DNA of 38,136 bases from Bacteroidaceae bacterium (GTDB lineage: Bacteria; Bacteroidota; Bacteroidia; Bacteroidales; Bacteroidaceae): positions 1 through 38,136 of the forward strand of contig JAFZVN010000030.1 in NCBI GenBank assembly GCA_017617805.1, written 5' to 3'. The position numbers and the translations under genes are program-made. Shown here in pieces: positions 5,906 through 13,429 of this stretch. Under the pieces are notes generated by a model. That model saw only the letters and a program-made list of their open reading frames with translations. It had not been told where the DNA came from and ran no database searches. Numbering within the stretch: position 1 is the stretch's first letter; each line of letters opens with the position of its first letter.

Positions 5906-6406
5906 ATGGAAGAAAAGAAAAAGAAAATCAAGGTTCGTGGTGTCGGTTCATATGACCCCGAAACCAAGAAGTTCGGCTTCGAACCTTTCAACGAAGCACC
6001 TTCTACGCAGCAGAATGTGAAGACGTGTGCTGGAGGAGGCAAGAGCTGGACAACAACAGGCAGCGACCCTTCGAAGATGATTACGCTGAAATGTAAGGAG
6101 TCTTCGCCTGATCAGTACAGTGACCTCTTGAATCAGTTTACTGCGCTGACAAAGGACATGAAACCCAAGCAGCCCATGAAGATGCCTGACAACCAACGTG
6201 TAGTGGCAGAGGATGGCCTTCAATGTTGGCTCAATGCGAAGAAGAGCGAGATGACCTTCACTGGTACCATCAACCTCTCTCAACACAGCCGAGATTGGCA
6301 AGCCGAGGTGTTGCGTCAAGTGCAGCTGGTGGTGCGTCGATTGCCCGCCAATGAGAGATTTAACAAGTTAATCAACAACATTAGAAAAGGAGGAAACAAA
6401 CAATGA
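5906..6406 (+). CDS. unknown 166-residue partner of the primase-ATPase
   Basis: Starts MEEKKKKIKVRGVGSYDPET after an A/T-rich start region. No signal or membrane segment. It is basic at both ends; the middle holds KTCAGGGKSWTTTGSDPSKM and a Pro/Lys-rich MKPKQPMKMPDNQRVVAEDG, and the end has a helix with VLRQVQLVVRRLP. I do not recognise a family. Its stop codon overlaps the start of the next gene by four bases (ATGA at 6403-6406), so the two are translationally coupled and probably act together. The downstream partner looks like a DNA primase/helicase-type protein, so a nucleic-acid-binding or recruiting role is plausible, but that is inference. Confidence 0.75.
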   Translation: MEEKKKKIKVRGVGSYDPETKKFGFEPFNEAPSTQQNVKTCAGGGKSWTTTGSDPSKMITLKCKESSPDQYSDLLNQFTALTKDMKPKQPMKMPDNQRVVAEDGLQCWLNAKKSEMTFTGTINLSQHSRDWQAEVLRQVQLVVRRLPANERFNKLINNIRKGGNKQ

Positions 6407-9000
6407 ATAGAGTTTATCAACCCAACATCAACAAACCCACTCTGGAGTTAAATGAGCAAGTACTCAAAAACTTGATAGAGCAGCCTGAGAACAACGCCCT
6501 TATTGACGAGTATCGCCAGCTGAAACGTCAGATGGCTGAAGCTGAGGCACGTCAAACTTTGGAGGAATTTCTGAAAGAGATTGTAGAGACTGAGGACTAC
6601 AAGAGCTGGCTCAAGTCAGAGCTGAAGAAAGATGAGAAGCGTCGTAAGAAGCAGATTCCTGACTCTGACCAGAAGCGTGTGAAGCTCTACATCAGCCAGA
6701 AGAAGAGTTCGCTGCCAGCAGTCATTCCTACGGTGACCCACTTCACAGAAAGTACCGACAGATGGGGACGCACAGGGTTGTGGCGTGTGCAAGAGAATGG
6801 CTATCTGACAGGCTTGGACGTGCTGGATGCTGACCATATTGACAATCCAGAGGAAAGGATTCAGCAATGGTTGGCACGCGAGGACTTCAAGGATTTGGGC
6901 ATTGTGTGGATTTTCATCACCCCATCGGGCGAGGGCGTGAAGGTGGTCTTCAAAGCTCGCGAGGAATGGGGAAATCTCATTGACAATGCCTACCAGATGG
7001 CAGAGACGCTGGGAGTGCTTGACTATGCAGATTCACAGTGTAAGAACAGCGACCACGCCCACTTCATTCCCAAAGTCTGCGACGTGAAGTATATCGACTG
7101 GAAAGGTTTCTTCACCTACGAAAATCCTGCCTACGAAGCAAGATATGGAGAGGCTTACAGAAGAGGTGAATCTGAACCATCGCTTCCTAAGTGGCAGGAG
7201 TTGGAAAGACAACGTAAGAATGCAAGGACGGGGGTTAAGCCTGTGGAGAAAACTACCAATTTGCCTCCTGCTGCAGTTGAAGCGAAACCCTCTGCTGTCA
7301 CGTTCACCGAACGCGAAGAAGCCATCATCAAGGCGCTGAATGGCTACTATGGAGAGCGTTTGGGAGAGGGGCAGAAGCATCCCACTTTCTGTCAACAGAC
7401 AGCACATTGGCTCTGCTGGTTGGTGGACAACGACCCTGAGAAGGCCACCGCTATGGCTTATCAGTTGGAGTATGTGAAGAACTGGCAACCCCAACCCAAC
7501 GAGGTGGAAGACCTCATCCAAAGTGCGGCCAAGAAGAAGCTGCTGAAGTGTACTCCCAAGGCACTTGCCATCCTCTTGGAGAAGGCGGGTATCGCTATTC
7601 CGCAGTCAGCAACGGCACCACAAGATGCTGACCCTATGGCAGACCTTCCTTTCGACAAGTGGTGCAGCGAGATAGAGAACCTGTTCGATGTGTACCCCTG
7701 CCTGCGTGAAGTATGCGAACCCCATCCACGCCGTTTATGGCCTTTCCTGCTCTTTGCATCCGCAGCCATGATGGGCACCTGCATGACGTTGACGTACTAC
7801 AGATTCTATGCTGACCCATCTGCCAGATGCCGTCTGAACTATATCATCCTTGGGGTAGGCGACCCTACCAGCGGTAAGGGAACGTTGAGTAGATTGCAAG
7901 AAGTGCTGTTAGCCCCTATCATCGAATCGGACAAGCTGGCAGATGATGCCACCAACAACTGGAAGGAGATGAAAAACAACGCTGGTGCCAACAAGGACAC
8001 GCGCTCAAGGGATAAAATCTACAACCGAATGTTTGGCCCCAGAGCATCGAATGGCGAGTTCATCCGAAGCATGATCAACTGCAAGACGATGGTTGATGGC
8101 GAGGAGATGAATAACCACCTTGTCACGGTGGACAGCGAGAAAGACAACTCCATCAACATGTCCAAATCGGGAGGATGGCAGAATCGCGACATCATGGTGC
8201 TCAAAAGTTTTCATAACGAGTTTGACTCCCAGCATTACCAAAACAATCAGTCGGTGAGTGGCCGCTTTAGGGTCTATTGGAATCAGATTGAATCTTGTAC
8301 ACCGCCCACACTCAAAAGACTGGTGAACGAGCGCAATTTCAACTCTGGTCTTGACACTCGTATGGCAACAATCCCCACTGGAAAGCCTGACTTCGACATG
8401 ATGCCATTGACAAGCAAGGATGACCAATTCTTGTCTGTGGCCAATGAGACGCTTCGGGAGTGGAGCTACAGGCTGGATCAACGTAGAGGAGAACTGCCCA
8501 TCTGGCCATTGGTGGAGCATGTGCACAAGTGGTGTGATGAGCGTCGTGCCATCGCTGAGTTCAACGATGACCAAGCGGATTGGTTGCTCATCAAGCGTGT
8601 CCCCTACTATGGCATCAACATCTCGGCACCTTATATCGACATGCGCCATTGGGACAAACGAGAACAGACAGGCACTTACCAAGTTGATGACACTGACAAG
8701 GCGCTCTGTGACTTGGTGCTCGACATCCAATATCGGACTCAGCTGCATTGGTTTTACGACCTCCATCGCAAGTATTACGATGACCAACTGCAAGATGCTG
8801 CACTCCAGCGCCGACGCACCAACAAGTTCATAGAATGCTTCCGTCAATTGCCAGAGGAATTCACCACTGAACAGTTTGCCCACATCTTTGGCTATGCCAA
8901 CACTCGCTCTGCCCAGAAGACGTTGCAAAGATTGCTTGATGACAAAATCATCGAACGTACCATGCGTGGCAATTACAAAAAGTTGGTTTCCGAACTGTAG
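6403..9000 (+). CDS. VirE-N/BT4734-like and DUF3987 protein (primase-ATPase type)
   Basis: 865 residues. The first 90 are a charged helical region. Residues about 105-240 resemble the VirE N-terminal/BT4734 domain, a relative of archaeo-eukaryotic primases: GLWRVQENGYLTGLDVLDAD, then WIFITPSGEGVKVVFK and a SDHAHFIPKVCDV stretch. Residues about 415-720 match the DUF3987 type, with a Walker A loop GDPTSGKGT near 486-494 and a DGEEMN acidic segment. The last 100 residues look like a winged helix (FTTEQFAHIFGYANTRSAQK). The family is frequent in Bacteroidales accessory loci near HU-like genes. A role in replication or mobilisation of an element is inferred, not shown. Translationally coupled to the gene before it, and directly followed by an 8-nt-period repeat and a terminator. 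Confidence 0.8.
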   Translation: MNRVYQPNINKPTLELNEQVLKNLIEQPENNALIDEYRQLKRQMAEAEARQTLEEFLKEIVETEDYKSWLKSELKKDEKRRKKQIPDSDQKRVKLYISQKKSSLPAVIPTVTHFTESTDRWGRTGLWRVQENGYLTGLDVLDADHIDNPEERIQQWLAREDFKDLGIVWIFITPSGEGVKVVFKAREEWGNLIDNAYQMAETLGVLDYADSQCKNSDHAHFIPKVCDVKYIDWKGFFTYENPAYEARYGEAYRRGESEPSLPKWQELERQRKNARTGVKPVEKTTNLPPAAVEAKPSAVTFTEREEAIIKALNGYYGERLGEGQKHPTFCQQTAHWLCWLVDNDPEKATAMAYQLEYVKNWQPQPNEVEDLIQSAAKKKLLKCTPKALAILLEKAGIAIPQSATAPQDADPMADLPFDKWCSEIENLFDVYPCLREVCEPHPRRLWPFLLFASAAMMGTCMTLTYYRFYADPSARCRLNYIILGVGDPTSGKGTLSRLQEVLLAPIIESDKLADDATNNWKEMKNNAGANKDTRSRDKIYNRMFGPRASNGEFIRSMINCKTMVDGEEMNNHLVTVDSEKDNSINMSKSGGWQNRDIMVLKSFHNEFDSQHYQNNQSVSGRFRVYWNQIESCTPPTLKRLVNERNFNSGLDTRMATIPTGKPDFDMMPLTSKDDQFLSVANETLREWSYRLDQRRGELPIWPLVEHVHKWCDERRAIAEFNDDQADWLLIKRVPYYGINISAPYIDMRHWDKREQTGTYQVDDTDKALCDLVLDIQYRTQLHWFYDLHRKYYDDQLQDAALQRRRTNKFIECFRQLPEEFTTEQFAHIFGYANTRSAQKTLQRLLDDKIIERTMRGNYKKLVSEL

Positions 9001-9002
9001 GT

Positions 9003-9036
9003 AATACAGAAAGTAGGAAAGTAGGAAAGTGGACAT
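9003..9036. repeat. third copy of the GAAAGTAG array
   Basis: AATACA followed by GAAAGTAG twice, GAAAGTGG and ACAT. Identical to 874-907 except for one base. It starts two bases after the stop codon of the primase-ATPase gene. Confidence 0.85.
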
Positions 9037-9052
9037 AAATACTTCTCAAGAG

Positions 9053-9082
9053 AGGCAGGTTTTGCAAGAAACTTGCCTTTTT
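9053..9082 (+). terminator. intrinsic terminator of the primase-ATPase operon
   Basis: AGGCAGGTTT at 9053-9062 pairs with AAACTTGCCT at 9069-9078 (one wobble) around loop TGCAAG, then TTTT. Confidence 0.8.
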
Positions 9083-9300
9083 GCCATTTCACAATTGTTT
9101 AGCGAATAAGAAAAATGCAGTTCTCTCGTTCGGTCATCGCTTGCGCTTTCGTAGAAAGAAAAGCTTAAATATATCTAATATATTTGGTTTTTCCCTCACT
9201 TATCCGTACGTTGGCTACGCCGAAGGTACTCTCGTTCGACAACCTTTAGCTCGACGAAGTCAATAAAAGTTAAAAACTCAGTTTTTACTTTGTATTGTGC
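9083..9300. repeat. gene-free stretch built of dispersed repeat pieces
   Basis: There is no credible gene between 9001 and 9330. The stretch holds an AT palindrome (AAATATAT 9167-9174 with ATATATTT 9178-9185), a 15-mer CTCACTTATCCGTAC at 9195-9209 that recurs at 9300-9314, and AACCTTTAGCTCGACGAAGT at 9241-9260 that recurs with one change at 12773-12792. An open frame at 9081-9266 translates these repeats and is not a gene. Confidence 0.65.
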
Positions 9301-9319
9301 TCACTTATCCGTACCTTTG
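9289..9319 (+). promoter_or_regulatory. promoter of the LptD-like gene
   Basis: TTTG 9289-9292, 19 nt, TACCTTTG 9312-9319. The surrounding 55 nt closely match the promoter at 15060-15090. It places the start codon at ATG 9331, not upstream at 9295. Confidence 0.75.
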
Positions 9320-9330
9320 CACCCGAATTT

Positions 9331-12252
9331 ATGAGAAGTCAAAGGTTCATAGCATTTTTTCTCGTACTGATTACAGTATTATCCATGACGGCTCTCAACC
9401 ATCCGCTGGTCGGCAAATCGTATCGAATTGTCGGCCATCATGATGTTGACAGCACAGAGGAAATGGGTGATACTTTTGTGGATGAGATGGTTGCTGATAC
9501 AGTGATGGATTCTGTGGTGGATTCTGTGGTGGAGCCCATCAGCGAGAATGATTCCTTGCTGCTGAGCCTCGATTCGCTGAAGGCTCGCTTTGACCGTGAA
9601 CATGGCATCAATTCCAACTCGAAAGCCACTCAGTGGAATGACTCAGTGGCTGCCGCCGAGGACTCTATCAAGAAGTCACAGAAGAAGAGTGCGCTCGAAG
9701 CTCCTGTGGTGTATGAGGCCAAGGACTCTGTGACCTTCTTCATGGGCAGCAAAAACGCATACCTGTATGGCAATGCTGATGTGAAGTACCAAAAGATTGA
9801 CCTCAAATCGGAGAACATCCGCATGAACATGGACAGTTCCATCGTACATGCTGTAGGTGCTGTCGATACGCTGGGCAAGAAATATGGTGAGCCTGTGTTC
9901 AAGGATGGTGGTGATGAGTATGAGATGGAGGCGCTCTCCTACAACTTCAAGACCAAGAAGGCCTATATCAACAACCTCTACACATCGCAGGAGGAGGGTT
10001 TCATCACCTCGGAAGAGGCGAAGAAGGGCAACGATGGTGCCTACTATGCCAAAGGCGGAACGTACACAACCTGCGACGAGGAGCACCCTCACTTCTACAT
10101 CCGCATGTCGAGAATGAAGGTGCGTCCAGGCAAGAGCGTGTTCTCAGGTCCTGCATGGTTGGTGGTGGAGGATGTGCCCCTACCCTTGGCACTTCCCTTT
10201 GCCTACTTCCCCATCACAAGCACTTACTCCAGCGGTTTCATCATGCCGACCTACGGCGATGAGTCCTCTCGTGGCTTCTATCTGAGAGATGGTGGCTACT
10301 ACTTTGCCATCAGCGATTATATGGACTTGAAGGTGACAGGCGAAATCTTCACCAAGGGTTCGTGGGGCATCGGTGGCCAAACCACCTATAAGCGTCGTTA
10401 TAAGTATAGCGGCAACTTCTACTTCAACTATCAGGTGACGAAGGAGGGCGAGAAGAACATGCCCGACTATGAGGTGCAGAAGAGCTTCAAGATTCAATGG
10501 AGTCATCGCACAGACCCTAAAGCATCGCCCAACAGCTCCTTTTCAGCCAGCGTGAACTTCGCCACACAGTCGTATGAGAAGAACAACCTGACATCGCTCT
10601 ACAACCCCACCTCCTACTCGCAGAGCACCAGAACCTCATCGGTCAGTTATTCCCACACCTTCCCCAAGATGGGTCTGTCGGTATCGTCATCGTTCAACAT
10701 CTCGCAGAACATGCGTGACTCGACCATTGCGCTGACAATGCCCTCGCTGTCGCTGTCGCTGTCACGCTTCTACCCCTTCAAGCGCAAACACGCTGCGGGC
10801 AAGGAACGGTGGTATGAGAAAATCAGCATGAACTACACAGGAACGCTCTCGAACTCCATCACTACCAAGGAGGATAAGCTTCTGAAGTCATCGTTGGTGA
10901 AGGACTGGAAGAACGGCATGCGACACAGCATCCCTATCTCGGCATCGTTCAACATCTTGAAATACATCAACGTCACCCCTACCCTCAACTATACCGAACG
11001 TTGGTACACGAACAAGATTATCCAGACGTGGGACGATGACAAGAATCAGGTGGCACGAGACACGTTGTATGGCTTCAACCGTGTGTTTGACTACAACGTA
11101 TCGCTGAGTGCCAACACCAAACTCTATGGTTTCTACACACCCAATCCGAAGGTGTTTGGCAGGAAACTGCAGACGGTTCGTCACGTGTTCACACCTTCTG
11201 TGAGCTTCACTTACGCCCCAGACTTTGGCGATGGCAAATATGGCTATTGGAAGACCTATACGAAGACGGATGAGGAAGGTAATGTGACGCTGGTCAATTA
11301 CTCCCCTTACACGGGTTCGCTCTATGGTGTGCCCAGTGTGGGAAAGACAGGATCGGTGGGCTTCGACATGTCGAACAACATCGAGGCAAAGATACGCGAC
11401 AAGAACGACAGCATCAAAAAAATCAGCATCATCGACGAGCTGGGCGCTTCCCTCTCCTACAATATGGCTGCCCAGACACAACCTTGGTCGAACCTCTCCA
11501 CCCGTCTGCGTCTGAAATGGGGAAAGACCACTTTCAACATGAATGCCGTCTTCCAGACCTACGCCTACGAGTTTGACAAGAACGGAAATGTGGTGGTGGG
11601 CAACAGAACGGAATGGTCATACGGTCGATGGGGACGCTTCCAGGGCATGTCGAAGAACCTCTCCTATACTTTCAACAACCAAAGTTTCAGGAAAATCAAG
11701 AGGAGCATCATGAAACTCTTCGGACATGGAGAAGATGAAGAGGAAGAGAAAGATGAAGTGGATGAGGAGGATGATGAAGAGAGAGACCCCAATGACTTGG
11801 AGACGAACATCGATGACCCTCTCAAGAAAAAGGAGAAGAAGACCTCTGCCGATGGACTAGATGAGGACGGCTACATGAAGTTCCAGATGCCTTGGTCGTT
11901 CTCCATCTCATACGGTATCACGATGGCAGAAGACCGCACGAGGGAAATCAACGTGAAGTCGATGCGTTACCCCTACTCGTTCACGCAAAACCTGAACTTC
12001 TCGGGCAACATCAAACTGTCCAGCAACTGGAACTGCAACTTCTCGTCGGGTTGGGACTTCAACACAGACAAAATTTCCATGACCACCGTCAACATCAGCC
12101 GAGACATGCATTGCTTCAACATCTCTTGCGGATTGGTGTTCGGCACCTTCACCAGTTATCACATCTCGCTTCGAGCCAATGCCAGCACATTGACCGATGC
12201 ACTCAAATACGACAAGAAATCAAGTTATTCCAGCAACATCAACTGGTATTGA
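9331..12252 (+). CDS. lptD: LptD-like outer-membrane LPS assembly protein
   Basis: 973 residues from ATG 9331, the first start after the promoter's -7 box. An N-terminal hydrophobic segment (FIAFFLVLITVLSM) serves as export signal. Residues about 130-290 form the OstA-like periplasmic part, with AYLYGNADVKYQKIDLKSEN and TYTTCDEEHPHFYIRMSRMK. The rest is a beta-barrel pattern with alternating aromatic strands, ending near the C-terminus. In the known pathway LptD, with a lipoprotein partner, inserts lipopolysaccharide into the outer leaflet. Odd points: a tandem DSVV repeat near the N-terminus, and a very acidic insert of about 50 residues (about 797-845, many E/D followed by K) between barrel strands. 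Bacteroidetes versions are long and diverged, so the symbol is assigned by fold pattern. Stands as its own transcription unit start; ruvX follows. Confidence 0.8.
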   Translation: MRSQRFIAFFLVLITVLSMTALNHPLVGKSYRIVGHHDVDSTEEMGDTFVDEMVADTVMDSVVDSVVEPISENDSLLLSLDSLKARFDREHGINSNSKATQWNDSVAAAEDSIKKSQKKSALEAPVVYEAKDSVTFFMGSKNAYLYGNADVKYQKIDLKSENIRMNMDSSIVHAVGAVDTLGKKYGEPVFKDGGDEYEMEALSYNFKTKKAYINNLYTSQEEGFITSEEAKKGNDGAYYAKGGTYTTCDEEHPHFYIRMSRMKVRPGKSVFSGPAWLVVEDVPLPLALPFAYFPITSTYSSGFIMPTYGDESSRGFYLRDGGYYFAISDYMDLKVTGEIFTKGSWGIGGQTTYKRRYKYSGNFYFNYQVTKEGEKNMPDYEVQKSFKIQWSHRTDPKASPNSSFSASVNFATQSYEKNNLTSLYNPTSYSQSTRTSSVSYSHTFPKMGLSVSSSFNISQNMRDSTIALTMPSLSLSLSRFYPFKRKHAAGKERWYEKISMNYTGTLSNSITTKEDKLLKSSLVKDWKNGMRHSIPISASFNILKYINVTPTLNYTERWYTNKIIQTWDDDKNQVARDTLYGFNRVFDYNVSLSANTKLYGFYTPNPKVFGRKLQTVRHVFTPSVSFTYAPDFGDGKYGYWKTYTKTDEEGNVTLVNYSPYTGSLYGVPSVGKTGSVGFDMSNNIEAKIRDKNDSIKKISIIDELGASLSYNMAAQTQPWSNLSTRLRLKWGKTTFNMNAVFQTYAYEFDKNGNVVVGNRTEWSYGRWGRFQGMSKNLSYTFNNQSFRKIKRSIMKLFGHGEDEEEEKDEVDEEDDEERDPNDLETNIDDPLKKKEKKTSADGLDEDGYMKFQMPWSFSISYGITMAEDRTREINVKSMRYPYSFTQNLNFSGNIKLSSNWNCNFSSGWDFNTDKISMTTVNISRDMHCFNISCGLVFGTFTSYHISLRANASTLTDALKYDKKSSYSSNINWY

Positions 12253-12328
12253 AGATTTGAAGAGTTGAAGAGTTGAAGAATTGAAAAATTGAAGAATTGT
12301 AAATAGTAAATTGTAAAATAGTAAATCA
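12249..12328. repeat. 8-nt-period array at the lptD-ruvX junction
   Basis: Six consecutive units of the TTGAAGAN type from 12249 to 12296, then TTGTAAAT and degenerate GTAAA-rich units. The first unit contains the lptD stop codon (TGA 12250-12252). Confidence 0.85.
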
Positions 12329-12332
12329 CCTG

Positions 12333-12746
12333 ATGTCAAGAATACTCGCTATAGACTACGGACAGAAACGCACAGGCATCGCTGTGACAGATACGCTGCA
12401 GATGATTGCCAACGGACTCGCCACGGTGGAGACCAAGGAACTGGAGAAATTCATCCTCGACTACGTGGCCAAAGAAGACGTGTCAGTCATTGTGGTGGGC
12501 AAACCCACCCAGATGAACGGTCAAGACAGCGAAAACATGAAGCGCATCGAACCTTTCTTCAATCGCTTGAAACGCCTCTTCCCAGACAAGGAAATCACCT
12601 ACTACGATGAGCGTTTCACCTCGGTGCTTGCCCACCAAACCATGCTTCAGAGCGGCATCGGAAAGAAAGCCCGACAGGACAAGGCACTCGTTGATAAAAT
12701 CAGCGCCACCATCATTCTAGAGGACTATCTGCAGAGTAAGAATTGA
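12333..12746 (+). CDS. ruvX: RuvX/YqgF putative pre-16S rRNA nuclease
   Basis: 137 residues, the normal length. It opens with RILAIDYGQKRTGIAVTDTL, the RNase H-like first strand with catalytic Asp8. VIVVGKPTQMNGQDSENM follows, then YYDERFTSVLA with the conserved Glu, and a C-terminal DKALVDKISATIILEDYLQ carrying the last acidic residues. YqgF proteins mature the 5' end of 16S rRNA; an older name is Holliday junction resolvase. Lies between lptD and def with short repeat arrays on both sides, and its own stop codon is inside the downstream array. Cytosolic. Confidence 0.93.
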   Translation: MSRILAIDYGQKRTGIAVTDTLQMIANGLATVETKELEKFILDYVAKEDVSVIVVGKPTQMNGQDSENMKRIEPFFNRLKRLFPDKEITYYDERFTSVLAHQTMLQSGIGKKARQDKALVDKISATIILEDYLQSKN

Positions 12747-12835
12747 AGAATTGAAGAATTGAAGAGTTGAAGAACCTTTAGCTCAACGAAGTTAATTGAA
12801 AAATTGTAAATTGTAAATTGTCAAATAGTAAATAT
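12743..12835. repeat. 8-nt then 7-nt period array at the ruvX-def junction
   Basis: Four TTGAAGAN units at 12743-12774, beginning in the ruvX stop codon, then the 20-mer AACCTTTAGCTCAACGAAGT (12773-12792) shared with 9241-9260. TTGAAAAA and several TTGTAAA heptamers follow up to the def start. Confidence 0.8.
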
Positions 12836-12836
12836 A

Positions 12837-13394
12837 ATGATTCTACCCATGTACATATTCGGTCAGCCTGTGCTTCGCAAGACTGCCGAAGAAATTGATT
12901 TCGAATCCTACCCCAACCTGAAGGAACTCATCGCCAACATGTTTGAGACTCTCCAGCGTTCGGAAGGTGTCGGATTGGCAGCACCACAAGTAGGTCTTCC
13001 CATCCGCCTCTTCATCATCGACCTCGATGTCATCTCCGACGATGAGCCTCAGTTCAAAGGCTATCTCCGCACATTCATCAATCCAGAGATTCTGGAAGAG
13101 AGCGACGAGACCACGACCATGTCTGAAGGTTGCCTCTCCATCCCAGGCATCAACGAGAGCGTGAAGCGTCCTGCCCGTGTGCTGGTCAACTACCTCGATG
13201 AGAACGGTGAGGAGCAGGAGCGTTGGCTCGATGGTTTTGAGGCACGTGTGTTCCAGCACGAATACGACCACCTCGAAGGCAAGATGTTCGTTGACCGTCT
13301 CTCGCCCTTCCGCAAGCAGATGATCAAGTCGAAACTCCTTGCCATGACCAAAGGCAAGTTCTCTGCCCACTATAAGTGCAAACCAAATAGATAA
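12837..13394 (+). CDS. def: peptide deformylase
   Basis: 185 residues. It removes the formyl group from nascent N-terminal methionine. All three family motifs are intact: GVGLAAPQVG (motif 1), EGCLS with metal ligand Cys99, and QHEYDHLEG with His141, Glu142 and His145. The N-terminus MILPMYIFGQPVLRK matches the usual Bacteroidetes start. Length is typical. It follows ruvX closely, and its stop precedes a 7-nt-period array leading straight into the next gene. Confidence 0.97.
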   Translation: MILPMYIFGQPVLRKTAEEIDFESYPNLKELIANMFETLQRSEGVGLAAPQVGLPIRLFIIDLDVISDDEPQFKGYLRTFINPEILEESDETTTMSEGCLSIPGINESVKRPARVLVNYLDENGEEQERWLDGFEARVFQHEYDHLEGKMFVDRLSPFRKQMIKSKLLAMTKGKFSAHYKCKPNR

Positions 13395-13429
13395 TTGACA
13401 GTTGATAATTGACAGTTGACAGTTGAATG
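13395..13429. repeat. 7-nt-period array running into a start codon
   Basis: Five heptamers TTGACAG, TTGATAA, TTGACAG, TTGACAG and TTGAATG. The last unit contains the ATG start (13427-13429) of the TPR protein gene. The array begins at the third base after the def stop. Confidence 0.85.

Noticed and set aside
8005-9036. 343-residue minus-strand ORF
   Set aside because: Antisense to the primase-ATPase gene, with no family pattern; the plus strand has recognisable motifs.
874-9036. Integrative element with att sites
   Set aside because: The flanking repeats are of the simple 8-nt class and no integrase is present, so only the repeat relation is reported.
9081-9266. 61-residue plus-strand ORF before lptD
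   Set aside because: Translates dispersed repeats, has no start context and lies before the only promoter.
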